This document shows, in pieces, positions 18,161-27,039 of a DNA stretch of 64,000 nucleotides. The stretch is from Salinispora arenicola (GTDB lineage: Bacteria > Actinomycetota > Actinomycetes > Mycobacteriales > Micromonosporaceae). The DNA lies in assembly GCF_006716065.1 (NCBI RefSeq), contig NZ_VFOL01000001.1:5456001-5520000 (forward strand). The letters are read 5' to 3'. The notes under the pieces were generated by a model. The model was not told where the DNA came from. It did no database searches and was given only the letters and a program-made list of their open reading frames with translations. A program made the position numbers and the translations under genes. Numbering within the stretch: the first letter of the stretch is position 1; each line of letters begins with the position of its first letter.

Positions 18161-18640
18161 TCAGGCGGCGGCGAGGGCGGGGAGCACCGAGTCGGGGGCC
18201 CAGCGGGAGCGGTGGCACCGGGACCAGCCGCGGCAGCCCGGGTTGGCCTCGGTACAGAGTCGTTGGCCGCTGAGCGCCTCTCCGTCGTCGGTTTCCCGGA
18301 CGTCGAAGTGCACCGGGCGGATCGTCCCGTCCGGGGCCACCAACAGGTGTCGGGTCTCGTCGAGGGTGTCGTCGCGCAGCACGCAGTTGCGGTCCAGCAG
18401 ACGGGCCAGGGTCGCGACGCTGGGCAGCTCGGCGAGGGTGTCCGGCACGCCGTAGCAGTCAACGATCGTGGCGAACTCGCCCGGCGCCTGCCAGATGTCG
18501 CAGACCACGGCGTATCTCGGCAGGCGTGCCGGGTCGGCGACGGCCAGCGGCATCACCACCCGGCCGAGCGCCTCGGCCAGCGCCGGCCAGACCTCCGTCG
18601 GCCGCACCTGGTCGATTCTCCAGTTCCACAGCTCGGTCAT
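18161..18640 (-). CDS. Small conserved-looking hypothetical protein
   Basis: 159 residues, soluble, with no motif I can name. It begins MTELWNWRIDQVRPTEVWPALAEALG and contains a Cys/Trp-rich end (LCTEANPGCRGWSRCHRS). The start is well supported: GAGGAGG sits five bases before the ATG at 18640. It lies 84 bases upstream of the ART-like gene on the same strand, so the two may form an operon, and a role as its partner or immunity-type protein is conceivable but only inferred from position. Confidence 0.65.
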   Translation of the reverse strand: MTELWNWRIDQVRPTEVWPALAEALGRVVMPLAVADPARLPRYAVVCDIWQAPGEFATIVDCYGVPDTLAELPSVATLARLLDRNCVLRDDTLDETRHLLVAPDGTIRPVHFDVRETDDGEALSGQRLCTEANPGCRGWSRCHRSRWAPDSVLPALAAA

Positions 18641-19026
18641 GCCGCCTCCTCGCTGCGATCGTCCCACCGGCCCCGGATCGGGCCTTACTGACGATGGTGG
18701 GGGGCATATGACCCCAGCCGGGGGCAAGTTACCGGTCTGTGACCATTCCGGGCAAAATTCCTCGGGGTGATGGTGCCGCAACTAGCGAGAAGATGACACT
18801 TTATCGGGTATAGGGCGGCAATCAGGCGTCCGACACGGAAGCACCGCGACCCTGCGTGCGCGCAGCGGCACGATGAGGGTCAAATCAGGCCACCCCGACC
18901 CCGTCACCGGAGGGTGTTACCGCTCCGTGACCATCTAGGTTGCCTTCCGCCACATCCCCCCGCCTAGAGTTTGCCAACCGGAGGTCGTTCGGCCTCCCAT
19001 CCGCGACGACAGGGACGGTGGACGAC
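18641..19026. other. Divergent intergenic region upstream of the glu operon
   Basis: About 386 bases separate the small hypothetical gene (minus strand) from gluA (plus strand). No gene is seen. Both promoters should lie here. The octamer GTGACCAT occurs twice (about 18737 and 18926). A weak -35/-10 pair for gluA is TTGCCT (18940-18945) with TAGAGT (18965-18970), but the 19-base spacing is long. Confidence 0.4.
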
Positions 19027-19773
19027 GTGACGACGGGCGAACCGCTCATCGTGCTGGAATCGGTCAACAAATGGTTCGGGCCGCTGCACGTACTGGACAA
19101 CGTCTCGCTGTCGGTCGGGCGCGGCGAGGTCGTCGTGGTGATCGGGCCGTCCGGCTCCGGTAAATCGACGCTCTGCCGCACCATCAACCGGTTGGAGCCG
19201 ATCACCTCCGGCAGCATCACCTTCGACGGCCGGCCGCTGCCGGCTGAGGGCCGGGCCCTGGCCAAGCTGCGCAGCGAGGTCGGGATGGTGTTCCAGTCGT
19301 TCAACCTCTTCGCGCACAAGACGATCCTGGAGAACGTGACCCTCGGCCCGGTCAAGGTCCGCCGGGAGAAGTCGGCGGCAGCCCGGGAACGCGGCCTCGC
19401 CCTGCTGGACCGGGTCGGCATCGCCAACCAGGCCGACAAGTTCCCCGCCCAGCTCTCCGGCGGCCAGCAACAGCGGGCGGCGATCGCCCGGGCGTTGGCG
19501 ATGCAGCCCAAGGCGATGCTCTTCGACGAGCCGACCAGCGCCCTCGACCCGGAGATGGTCGGCGAGGTGCTGGACGTGATGACGTCCCTGGCCCGCGAGG
19601 GCATGACGATGGTCGTCGTCACCCACGAGATGGGCTTCGCCCGACACGCGGCCAACCGGGTGGTCTTCATGGCCGACGGGCAACTCGTCGAGGACGCGCC
19701 CCCGACGGAGTTCTTCGCCAACCCGCGTAGCGAGCGGGCCAAGGACTTTCTGTCCAAGATCCTCACGCACTAG
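19027..19773 (+). CDS. gluA: Glutamate-type ABC transporter, ATP-binding protein
   Basis: 248 residues. Cytoplasmic ATPase of a polar amino acid importer. Walker [10 protein letters not shown] (40-48), Q-loop VFQSFNLF, signature LSGGQ (143-147), Walker B MLFDEPT (164-170), and the H-loop VVTHEMGF are all present. The GTG at 19027 gives the normal N-terminus ([12 protein letters not shown]); in-frame starts at 19018 and 18940 are less likely. The next three genes encode the binding protein and two permeases in the order gluABCD, as in Corynebacterium, so glutamate or a related amino acid is the likely substrate. Confidence 0.95.
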   Translation: MTTGEPLIVLESVNKWFGPLHVLDNVSLSVGRGEVVVVIGPSGSGKSTLCRTINRLEPITSGSITFDGRPLPAEGRALAKLRSEVGMVFQSFNLFAHKTILENVTLGPVKVRREKSAAARERGLALLDRVGIANQADKFPAQLSGGQQQRAAIARALAMQPKAMLFDEPTSALDPEMVGEVLDVMTSLAREGMTMVVVTHEMGFARHAANRVVFMADGQLVEDAPPTEFFANPRSERAKDFLSKILTH

Positions 19774-19830
19774 TGCGTCCGTAGCGGGCGTGCCGTCCCC
19801 CGGTGCGTCCAATCGAAGAAGGAGACAGTT

Positions 19831-20715
19831 ATGCGTACCAAGCGCACGGCGGTGCTCGCCGCGGTCGCCGCACTGGCGCTCGGCCTGACCGCATGCGGTG
19901 GCGACGACGCTGGTGAGGACACCGGCAACGGCGGTGGCGACAAGTCCTTCGCCGCCGGCAGCACCATGGAGCGCCTCAACGAGGCCCAGGCAATCAAGAT
20001 CGGCACCAAGTTCGACCAGCCGGGCTTCGGCCTCAAGGGTCTGTCGGGCGAGCCGGAGGGCTTCGACGTCGAGGTCGCCAAGATCATCGCCAAGGAGCTC
20101 GGCATCCCCGAAGACAAGATCGAGTGGGTCGAGGCACCCTCGAAGGTCCGTGAGGACGTGATCGTCAACGAGACCGTCGACCTCGTCGCCGCGACCTACA
20201 CGATCAACCCCAAGCGCAAGGAGCGCATCGCCTTCGCCGGGCCGTACTACGAGGCCGGCCAGAACATCATGGTGCGCAAGGACGACACGTCGATCACCGG
20301 GCCGGACTCGTTCGCCGACGGCACCAAGAAAGTCTGCTCGGTGACCGGATCGACTCCGGCCGAAGAGATCAGGAAGTACGTCAAGGACGTCAGCTCCCAG
20401 CTCGTCCTCTTCGACACGTACGACAAGTGCCGGGACGCGCTCAACGGCGGCCAGGTCGACGCGGTCACCACGGACAACGTGATCCTGCTCGGCTACATCG
20501 CCAAGGACGAGGCATCCTTCAAGCTGGCCGGCGAGAACTTCACCAAGGAGCCCTACGGCATCGGGGTGAAGAAGGACGACGCCGAGTTCCGCGACTTCGT
20601 CAACGACGTGCTGGAGAAGGCGTTCGCCGACGGCAGCTGGCAGAAGGCCTGGGACGACACCGCCGGCAAGTTCGGTGCCGAGTTGGGCACGGCGCCGACC
20701 GTCGACCGTTACTGA
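19831..20715 (+). CDS. gluB: Glutamate-type ABC transporter, substrate-binding lipoprotein
   Basis: 294 residues. Extracellular family 3 solute-binding protein. The signal peptide ends in a lipobox LTAC with the lipid-modified Cys at 22, followed by a Gly/Asp-rich linker. Binding-fold motifs include GFDVEVAKIIAKELG and the TINPKRKERIAFAGPYY block common to amino acid binding proteins. A strong GAAGGAGA ribosome site precedes the ATG. It is the second gene of gluABCD and delivers the amino acid to the GluC/GluD permease. Confidence 0.95.
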   Translation: MRTKRTAVLAAVAALALGLTACGGDDAGEDTGNGGGDKSFAAGSTMERLNEAQAIKIGTKFDQPGFGLKGLSGEPEGFDVEVAKIIAKELGIPEDKIEWVEAPSKVREDVIVNETVDLVAATYTINPKRKERIAFAGPYYEAGQNIMVRKDDTSITGPDSFADGTKKVCSVTGSTPAEEIRKYVKDVSSQLVLFDTYDKCRDALNGGQVDAVTTDNVILLGYIAKDEASFKLAGENFTKEPYGIGVKKDDAEFRDFVNDVLEKAFADGSWQKAWDDTAGKFGAELGTAPTVDRY

Positions 20716-20755
20716 CCTGACTGGCTGATCTGGAGGGTGGGGAGAGAGACCGACC

Positions 20756-21463
20756 GTGAGTGTGCTCATCGACAAGTTCGACGTCTTCGCGGGTGGATTC
20801 TGGCTCACCCTCCAGATCTGCGTCCTCGCCGCGATCGGTGCCCTGATCCTGGGCACCATCGTGGCGGTGCTACGAATTTCCCCGGTGCCACCACTGCAGG
20901 CGGTCGGCACCGCGTACGTCAACATCTTCCGGAACATGCCGCTGACCATCGTCATGTTCTTCGCCGCCTTCGGGCTGCCCGCGCTCGGTTCCAACGCGGA
21001 CTTCCTGCGCATCCCCGGGCTCGACATCGTGTTCAGTCGGCTCGGCACCGACCTGCCGTACTTCCGCTTCGGGCTGATCGCACTGGTGCTCTACACCGCG
21101 GCGTTCGTCTGTGAGGCGCTGCGCTCCGGCGTGAACGCGGTGCCCGCCGGCCAGGCGGAGGCGGCCCGGTCACTTGGGCTGACCTTCACCCAGAACCTGC
21201 GGCACGTGGTGCTGCCACAGTCGTGGGCGGCGTCGGTGGTTCCGCTCGGCTCAGTGATCATCGCAATGATCAAGAACTCGGCACTGATCGGCTTCTTCGG
21301 TGTCGTGGGTGACCTGTCCCAGACCGCGGACCAACTGACGTCGGCCGGGGGCGAACCCTTCATCCCGGTCGCCATCGGCATCTCGATCGGATACCTGATC
21401 ATGACTGTGCCTCTGGGCGTGCTCCTCGACCGGATCGAACGGCGGCAGGCGGTGGCCCGATGA
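20756..21463 (+). CDS. gluC: Glutamate-type ABC transporter permease
   Basis: 235 residues with about five transmembrane helices. The start GTG at 20756 follows GGTGGGGAGAGAG. The cytoplasmic coupling loop with the EAA-type motif (AVPAGQAEAARSLGLTF, about residues 130-147) contacts the ATPase. It belongs to the HisM/GlnP permease type and pairs with GluD, whose gene overlaps it by four bases (ATGA), so the two are translationally coupled. Confidence 0.94.
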   Translation: MSVLIDKFDVFAGGFWLTLQICVLAAIGALILGTIVAVLRISPVPPLQAVGTAYVNIFRNMPLTIVMFFAAFGLPALGSNADFLRIPGLDIVFSRLGTDLPYFRFGLIALVLYTAAFVCEALRSGVNAVPAGQAEAARSLGLTFTQNLRHVVLPQSWAASVVPLGSVIIAMIKNSALIGFFGVVGDLSQTADQLTSAGGEPFIPVAIGISIGYLIMTVPLGVLLDRIERRQAVAR

Positions 21464-22437
21464 CCCAGCAGAGCAGCGTCCTCTACGACGTCCCCGGGCC
21501 CCGGCAGCGCCGGATCACCCTGGTCGGTAGCGTCGCCGCCACCATCGGGCTGCTGGTCGGCGCGTACTTCCTGGTCTACCGGCCGCTGGACGAGAAGGGC
21601 CAGCTCTCGATGGAGCTGTGGGGTCCGCTGATCGACCCCGGCAACGAGAACTTCGGCCTGGTCTGGGAACGGCTCGGCATCGGATTCAAGAACACCCTCA
21701 CTGCGGCCGTGCTGGCCATCCTCACCTCGCTGGTGGTCGGCACCCTGCTGGCGGTGCTGCGGATCCAGCTCAAGGGCTTGGCCCAGCGCCGGTACACCGG
21801 TCTCAGCGCACCGCTGGCCTACCTGCTGCGCGGGCTGAACCTCACACTGTCGGTCGTCACCCGGTTCTGCGTCGAGGTCTTCCGAGGTCTGCCCGTCGTC
21901 ATCACGATCTTCTTCGTGGCGCGTGGCTTTCCCGAGTTCGGGGTCACCTTCGACACACTCTGGTATCTGGTCATCGGCCTTACCATCTACAACTCCGTGG
22001 TGATCGCCGAGATCCTCCGCTCCGGCATGGAGGGACTCCCCGGCGGGCAGGCCGAGGCCGCCGCCGCGATCGGCCTCTCCCCGCTGCAGACCACCCGAAT
22101 GATCATGCTTCCCCAGGCATTCCGGATCATGCTGCCCGCGCTGATCAGCCAGCTCGTGGTGGTCCTGAAGGACACCTCCCTCGGGTTCATCATCAGCTAC
22201 GAGGAGACGCTCAACATCGGCAAGCAGATCATCGGCGTGTTGGACAACCCGATCCAGGTCTACACCGTGCTCGCCGTGCTGTTCATCGTCGTGAACTACT
22301 CGCTGTCGAAGCTGGCCCAGGCCGTCCAGAACCGCCTCTCCCGCGGCCGGCGCACCGCCAACACGCCGCCGGTGCCGCCCGCCGCCCTCGCCTCGCAGGC
22401 AGGGAGTGGTGGTGTTGCTGTCAGTGGCGGCACCTGA
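21460..22437 (+). CDS. gluD: Glutamate-type ABC transporter permease
   Basis: 325 residues, longer than GluC because of an N-terminal extension with an additional hydrophobic segment (about 20-42) and an extracellular loop before the core. The EAA loop is GLPGGQAEAAAAIGLSP. The C-terminal 35 residues are Arg, Pro and Ala-rich, probably cytoplasmic. It overlaps gluC by four bases and ends the operon; a long hairpin follows within 10 bases of the stop. Confidence 0.94.
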   Translation: MTQQSSVLYDVPGPRQRRITLVGSVAATIGLLVGAYFLVYRPLDEKGQLSMELWGPLIDPGNENFGLVWERLGIGFKNTLTAAVLAILTSLVVGTLLAVLRIQLKGLAQRRYTGLSAPLAYLLRGLNLTLSVVTRFCVEVFRGLPVVITIFFVARGFPEFGVTFDTLWYLVIGLTIYNSVVIAEILRSGMEGLPGGQAEAAAAIGLSPLQTTRMIMLPQAFRIMLPALISQLVVVLKDTSLGFIISYEETLNIGKQIIGVLDNPIQVYTVLAVLFIVVNYSLSKLAQAVQNRLSRGRRTANTPPVPPAALASQAGSGGVAVSGGT

Positions 22438-22446
22438 TCGACCCAC

Positions 22447-22481
22447 GCGACGGCCGGCCCTGACTCTGGGTCGGCCGTCGC
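22447..22481. terminator. Hairpin after gluD, probably bidirectional
   Basis: Left arm 22447-22460 and right arm 22468-22481 form a stem of about 14 pairs (one G-T) with a 7-base loop. It lies 9 bases after the gluD stop and 112 bases beyond the convergent RNase Y stop. Confidence 0.75.
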
Positions 22482-22592
22482 GCCGTCCACACGGCTCGGC
22501 GAGCACACCAACGCGTGAGCAGCGAACCGGTTTCGGCGACACCAGACGCTGGCGTGAGCGGACATGCTCCGACGCGGCGGGTGCACCGCGGC

Positions 22593-24359
22593 TCAGCGGG
22601 CGATCTCGGTGACCCGGGATTCGCGGACCACGGTTACCCGGATCTGCCCCGGATAGGTCAGCTCCTCCTCGATCTGCTTGGCCACGTCACGGGCCAGCAC
22701 GGAGGCGCTGATGTCGTCCACGTCCTCCGGCCGGACCATCACCCGGACCTCCCGGCCCGCCTGCATCGCGAAGACCCGCTCCACGCCGAGCTTGCCCGCG
22801 GCGATCTCCTCGATCCGCTCCAGCCGCCGCACGTACGCCTCCAGGCTCTCCCGACGGGCCCCCGGCCGACCGCCGGAGCAGGCGTCCGAGGCCTGGGTCA
22901 GCACCGCCTCGATGGTCTGCGGCGGCACCTCGTTGTGGTGCGCCTCGATGGCGTGCACGACGTCCTCGCTCTCGCCGTACTTGCGGGCGACGTCGGCGCC
23001 GACGATGGCATGACTGCCCTCGACCTCGTGGGTGAGCGCCTTACCGATGTCGTGCAGGAAGGCGCACCGCTTGATCGCCGGTACGTCCAACCGCAGTTCG
23101 GCCGCCATGATCCCGGCGATATGGGCGGTCTCGACGAGGTGCTTGAGCACGTTCTGCCCGTACGAGGTGCGGTAGCGCAGCCGGCCCAGCAGGCTGACCA
23201 ACTCGGGGTGAATCTCGGTGATGCCGACCTCGACGAGGGCGTCCTCGGCGGCACGCTGGCAGAGCTGCACCACCTCCTGCCGGGCCAGGTCGTGCACCTC
23301 CTCGATCCGGTGTGGATGGATGCGGCCGTCCAGGACGAGCTTTTCCAGGGTGAGTCGGCCGACTTCCCGACGTACCGGGTCGAAGCAGGACAGCAGCACC
23401 GCCTCCGGGGTGTCGTCGATGATCAGGTTGACGCCGGTCACGGATTCGAAGGCGCGGATGTTGCGCCCCTCCCGGCCGATGATCCGACCCTTCATCTCGT
23501 CACCCGGCAGGTGCAGCACGCTGACCACACTCTCCGCGGTCTGCTCGCTGGCCACCCGCTGGATGGCGTCAACCACGATGTGCCGGGCACGCTCCTCGCC
23601 CGTGTTGCGCGCCTCCGACTCGATCTCGCGTACCAGCAGGGCGGCCTCCCGCTTGGCCTGCGCCTCGATCGCCTCGACCAGTTCGCCACGGGCGGCCTCC
23701 GCGGTGATCCCCGCGACCCGCTCCAACTCGCGGCGGCGCCGATCCTCCGCCTGCGCCAACTCCCGGTCCCGGTCGACGAGAGTCGACTCACGGGCGGCCA
23801 GGGCGGCGCTGGCGGCGCTGAGCTGACGATCCCGCTCGGCGAGCCGCTCCACCTCCTCGCTGTGCAGCCGCTCCCGATCGTCCATCCGGGCGGCACGCCG
23901 CTCCACCTCGGCCGCCTGTTCCCGGGTGGTCGTGGCGAGAACAGCTGCCTCCCGCTCCCCGCTGCGCCGGGCGGCGGTTCGCAACTGTTCGGCGTCGGCC
24001 TCGGCCTGCTTGTGTACCCGTTCCAGGATGGTGTCCGCTTCGGCGCGGGCGCCGTCGAGCACCCGCCGGGCCTCGGCGCGGGCGGCCTTCGCCTCAGCTC
24101 GGGCGGCAGCGGCCTCGGTGCGGGCCGCCGCGGCGGCGGACTTCGCCGCGTCGACTGTGCTGTTCGCCTCGTCGGCGGCGGACCGCAGGGCGGCGAGGGA
24201 CTGTTCCTGGCGGTCTTTCTCGGCGATGAAGGCCGGGTCCTCGGGCCGGGGCGCGCCGGCGATGCCGCGCACGGCTCGGACACCAACCAGCACCGCGCCG
24301 AGCACGATGAGGGCGAGCAGCAGCACCGCCACGAGAAGGACCGCGTCGAACCCGCTCAT
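22593..24359 (-). CDS. rny: Ribonuclease Y
   Basis: 588 residues. Membrane-anchored endoribonuclease that starts mRNA decay. An N-terminal transmembrane helix (about 5-28) is followed by a long Ala/Glu/Arg coiled coil (about 40-280), a KH RNA-binding domain with GRIIGREGRNIR (about residue 290) and an HD domain with HDIGKALTHE (about 434), which supplies the metal ligands. ATG 24359 is chosen because the anchor helix begins there; the open frame continues 81 residues upstream but with low-complexity sequence. RNase Y is typical of Firmicutes; it occurs in some actinobacteria that also use RNase E and J. Confidence 0.92.
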   Translation of the reverse strand: MSGFDAVLLVAVLLLALIVLGAVLVGVRAVRGIAGAPRPEDPAFIAEKDRQEQSLAALRSAADEANSTVDAAKSAAAAARTEAAAARAEAKAARAEARRVLDGARAEADTILERVHKQAEADAEQLRTAARRSGEREAAVLATTTREQAAEVERRAARMDDRERLHSEEVERLAERDRQLSAASAALAARESTLVDRDRELAQAEDRRRRELERVAGITAEAARGELVEAIEAQAKREAALLVREIESEARNTGEERARHIVVDAIQRVASEQTAESVVSVLHLPGDEMKGRIIGREGRNIRAFESVTGVNLIIDDTPEAVLLSCFDPVRREVGRLTLEKLVLDGRIHPHRIEEVHDLARQEVVQLCQRAAEDALVEVGITEIHPELVSLLGRLRYRTSYGQNVLKHLVETAHIAGIMAAELRLDVPAIKRCAFLHDIGKALTHEVEGSHAIVGADVARKYGESEDVVHAIEAHHNEVPPQTIEAVLTQASDACSGGRPGARRESLEAYVRRLERIEEIAAGKLGVERVFAMQAGREVRVMVRPEDVDDISASVLARDVAKQIEEELTYPGQIRVTVVRESRVTEIAR

Positions 24360-24918
24360 GCCAAAGGTCCTGTCGGGCCCTGCCGCCTCACCATCGCGCG
24401 CCTCCCCTTGACCGTCGCGCCGCCGGCGCCGTTGCCGTGGACGCGCTCCCGCGGCTCTGGACGCCCGACCGGAGCAGCTGGCCGAAAGGGAAGCCCTCCC
24501 CCCGGCGGCGCCGGGAGGCACCGTCGACAGCAGGTGCAGTTGTCGCGTCGACCCCGGACCGGCCTGGTCCGGAGCTGACACCAGGGCCAATGGATCGGCC
24601 AAAGTGATGCTGTTCTGTTACGCGATCTATGTTGTGCGCTTTGCCTGCGCTGGTCGGGCAACGTGAGCCTTATGGCGAGGCTAGGTGCCCGGAGGGCATC
24701 CGGTCAAGGAAACCATGATCAATGCATCCGAACGGAGAGGATTGACGGAGTGACACAACGCTGACCAATAACTGGACGATAGGCAATAAACAGGACAGCA
24801 CCCACCCGCTGGCAGGGCGACGAGCGTTCCGGCCGCGACACCGGCCTGGGTGGTATCAACTCGGGCCGAGACCGGCTATGCCGCGACCAGCACCGGCCAG
24901 GACCAGCCTGGGCGGTGC
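24360..24918. other. Intergenic region between recX and rny
   Basis: 559 bases on the recX-to-rny path, both genes on the minus strand. The part near rny (24360-24600) is GC-rich and open in the rny frame, so it is either a long leader or, less likely, coding. The part from 24604 to 24815 is AT-richer and probably holds the rny promoter. No RNA gene or clear terminator was recognised. Confidence 0.45.
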
Positions 24919-25599
24919 TCAGGTGTCGAGCGGGCTCTCCCGGTCGAGGTCGCTCCCGGCGTCGCTGAGGGCCTCGGTGTCGATGCGCTCCGCGAACTCG
25001 GCCGCCTCGGCGCTCTGCGCCGCGAGGGCCTCCTTCGCCGCCCGGATCGCCACCCCCGGTGAGTAGCCCCGACGGGCGAGCATGCCGACCAACCGCCGAA
25101 ACACCGCATCCGGCTCGCCCCGGGTGGCGCGCAGTTTCCGGTCCGCCAGGGCACGGGCTGTCTCCGCCTCGGTCTCGTCGTCCAGCTCGCCGAGCGCGGC
25201 CTTCGCCACGTCACCATCGACGCCGCGCTGACGCAGCTCGGTGGCGAGGGCACGGCGGGCAAGTCCGCGGCCGGCGTGCCGGCTGGAGACCCAGGCCCGG
25301 GCGAAGGCCGCGTCGTCGATCATGCCGACCTCGTCGTAGCGGTCGAGGACCGCCGTCGCGACCTCCGCGGAGATACCCCGCCGCGTCAGCGCGCGGGCCA
25401 GCTCGACCCGGGTGCGGGGACGCCCGGCGAGCTGGCGCAGGCAGATATCCCGGGCCAACTCGGCCTCGTCCACGGACGAGCTGGTCGCGGCGTCGGCCCG
25501 GCTCCGACGGGAGGCCGACGGGGTGGCGTCACCCGTGCGGGGCTGGCGGGGTGGGCTGGCGTCCCACCCCCGCCCCGTACGGGCTCGTCGTGACGTCAC
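24919..25599 (-). CDS. recX: Regulatory protein RecX
   Basis: 226 residues. Small helical protein that caps RecA filaments and inhibits recombinase activity. The RecX three-helix repeats are visible: ICLRQLAGRPRTRVELARALTRRG, DEVGMIDDAAFARAWVSSR and the C-terminal GYSPGVAIRAAKEAL. The first 45 residues are polar and disordered. The start GTG at 25599 lies 11 bases after the recA stop codon; there is no clear ribosome site, so expression is probably coupled to recA. Standard actinobacterial recA-recX order. Confidence 0.95.
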   Translation of the reverse strand: MTSRRARTGRGWDASPPRQPRTGDATPSASRRSRADAATSSSVDEAELARDICLRQLAGRPRTRVELARALTRRGISAEVATAVLDRYDEVGMIDDAAFARAWVSSRHAGRGLARRALATELRQRGVDGDVAKAALGELDDETEAETARALADRKLRATRGEPDAVFRRLVGMLARRGYSPGVAIRAAKEALAAQSAEAAEFAERIDTEALSDAGSDLDRESPLDT

Positions 25600-25610
25600 A
25601 GGGTCGTTGA

Positions 25611-26657
25611 TCAGAAGTCGACCGGCGGCAACTCCGGACCGCCGGTGGCGTCACCCGCGCCGGCGCCGACACCGAGCTTCTCCAGGATCTTCTTCTCGAT
25701 CTCGGCGGCCACGTCCGGGTTCTCCCGAAGGAACTCGCGGGCCTTCTCCTTGCCCTGGCCGAGCTGGTCGCCCTCGTAGGTGTACCATGCGCCGGACTTC
25801 CGGATGATCGCCTGCTCGACGCCAACGTCGATCAGCGACCCCTCGCGGGAGATGCCCTTGCCGTACATGATGTCGAACTCGGCCTGCTTGAACGGCGCGG
25901 CCACCTTGTTCTTCACGACCTTGACCCGGGTGCGGTTACCGACCACGTCGGTGCCGTCCTTGAGGCTCTCGATGCGACGCACATCGAGCCGGACCGAGGC
26001 GTAGAACTTCAGCGCCCGCCCACCGGTGGTGGTCTCAGGGCTGCCGAACATGACGCCGATCTTCTCGCGGAGCTGGTTGATGAAGATCGCCGTCGTGCCG
26101 GTGTTGCTGAGCACACCGGTCATCTTGCGCAGGGCCTGGCTCATCAGCCGGGCCTGGAGACCCACGTGGCTGTCGCCCATCTCCCCCTCGATCTCGGCGC
26201 GGGGCACCAACGCGGCCACCGAGTCGATGATGATGATGTCGAGCGCGCCGGAGCGGACCAGCATGTCCGCGATCTCCAGGGCCTGCTCACCGGTGTCAGG
26301 TTGGGAGACCAGCAGCGCGTCGGTGTCAACGCCGAGGGCCCTCGCGTATTCCGGGTCGAGCGCGTGTTCGGCGTCGACGAAGGCGGCGATACCGCCGGCA
26401 CGCTGGGCGTTGGCCACCGCGTGCAGCGCCACCGTCGTCTTACCGCTGCTCTCCGGGCCGTAGACCTCGATGACCCGACCCCGGGGCAGGCCGCCCACCC
26501 CGAGGGCCACATCCAGCGCGATGGACCCGGTCGGGACCACCGCGGTCTGCACGACCGGGCGCTCCCCCAGCCGCATCACCGAGCCCTTGCCGAACTGTTT
26601 GTCGATCTGAGCGAGAGCAAGGTCGAGTGCCCTCTCCCGATCAGGCACTGCCGCCAT
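25611..26657 (-). CDS. recA: Recombinase RecA
   Basis: 348 residues, the usual length. ATP-dependent strand exchange protein; its filament on single-stranded DNA triggers LexA self-cleavage. Walker A GPESSGKT is at 67-74, followed by the Walker B region [10 protein letters not shown] and the L2 loop. ATG 26657 gives the typical start [21 protein letters not shown]; a frame start at 26702 would add 15 residues. Upstream lie an SOS box and two DnaA-box-like sequences, listed separately. recX follows in the same transcript. Confidence 0.98.
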   Translation of the reverse strand: MAAVPDRERALDLALAQIDKQFGKGSVMRLGERPVVQTAVVPTGSIALDVALGVGGLPRGRVIEVYGPESSGKTTVALHAVANAQRAGGIAAFVDAEHALDPEYARALGVDTDALLVSQPDTGEQALEIADMLVRSGALDIIIIDSVAALVPRAEIEGEMGDSHVGLQARLMSQALRKMTGVLSNTGTTAIFINQLREKIGVMFGSPETTTGGRALKFYASVRLDVRRIESLKDGTDVVGNRTRVKVVKNKVAAPFKQAEFDIMYGKGISREGSLIDVGVEQAIIRKSGAWYTYEGDQLGQGKEKAREFLRENPDVAAEIEKKILEKLGVGAGAGDATGGPELPPVDF

Positions 26658-26708
26658 CGTTGCCACCCCTGCCTTCGCCGACTTCGCTGAGCTTCGCGTC
26701 ACGCGGAC

Positions 26709-26730
26709 ACGCTAGGCACATGGTCCGACA
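26709..26730 (-). promoter_or_regulatory. Possible RecA-NDp-type (ClgR-dependent) promoter of recA
   Basis: Reading toward recA, CTGTCGG (from 26731) and TAGCGT (26714-26709) lie 10 bases apart, resembling the mycobacterial damage promoter pattern TTGTCRGTGG-N8-TANNNT, which ClgR activates. Only part of the upstream element matches and the spacing is one base short. ClgR itself is encoded at 60 kb. Confidence 0.3.
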
Positions 26731-26755
26731 GAAAACCAGCGACCATGCCGCAAGC

Positions 26756-26782
26756 TGTGGACAAGCGCCTCGCCGTGGACAA
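26756..26782 (-). promoter_or_regulatory. Two DnaA-box-like sites upstream of recA
   Basis: TTGTCCACA (26764-26756, the actinobacterial DnaA-box consensus) and TTGTCCACG (26782-26774, one mismatch) are in direct orientation 18 bases apart, between the SOS box and the recA start. They could bind DnaA or simply be part of promoter elements. Confidence 0.45.
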
Positions 26783-26785
26783 TAG

Positions 26786-26801
26786 CCGAACAGATGTACG
26801 A
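26786..26801. promoter_or_regulatory. SOS box (LexA site) of recA
   Basis: CCGAAC-AGAT-GTACGA on the plus strand matches the actinobacterial LexA operator TCGAAC-N4-GTTCGA at 10 of 12 positions. It lies 129 bases upstream of the recA ATG and 37 bases after the DUF3046 stop, the expected place. Confidence 0.75.
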
Positions 26802-26838
26802 GCGTAGGCACGACCCGCGGACGTAACGAAAAGGCTGC

Positions 26839-27039
26839 TCAACGTAGCCGGGCGGGCACCCGGTCCGGGTACGCGGCGACCACCGCCCGCCACACGACGT
26901 GCGTCTCCTCACCGGCGGCGAGGGCCTGCTCGATCGTCCGCCCGCCAAGCTGTGCCAAGATCTGGTCGCTGGCGATGCTGGCCGCGTAGCCAGGCCCGAA
27001 CGCCTCCTCCAGCCGCGTCCAAAAGTCGGTCAGCCGCAC
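26839..27039 (-). CDS. DUF3046 small protein
   Basis: 66 residues. Matches the short actinobacterial DUF3046 family that is conserved next to recA: it opens MRLTDFWTRLEEAFGPGYAASIASD and ends RAVVAAYPDRVPARLR. Soluble and helical, function unknown. It overlaps the end of the upstream MFS gene by 10 bases on the same strand, suggesting coupled translation. Context says it is an old recA neighbour rather than part of the transporter. Confidence 0.9.
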   Translation of the reverse strand: MRLTDFWTRLEEAFGPGYAASIASDQILAQLGGRTIEQALAAGEETHVVWRAVVAAYPDRVPARLR

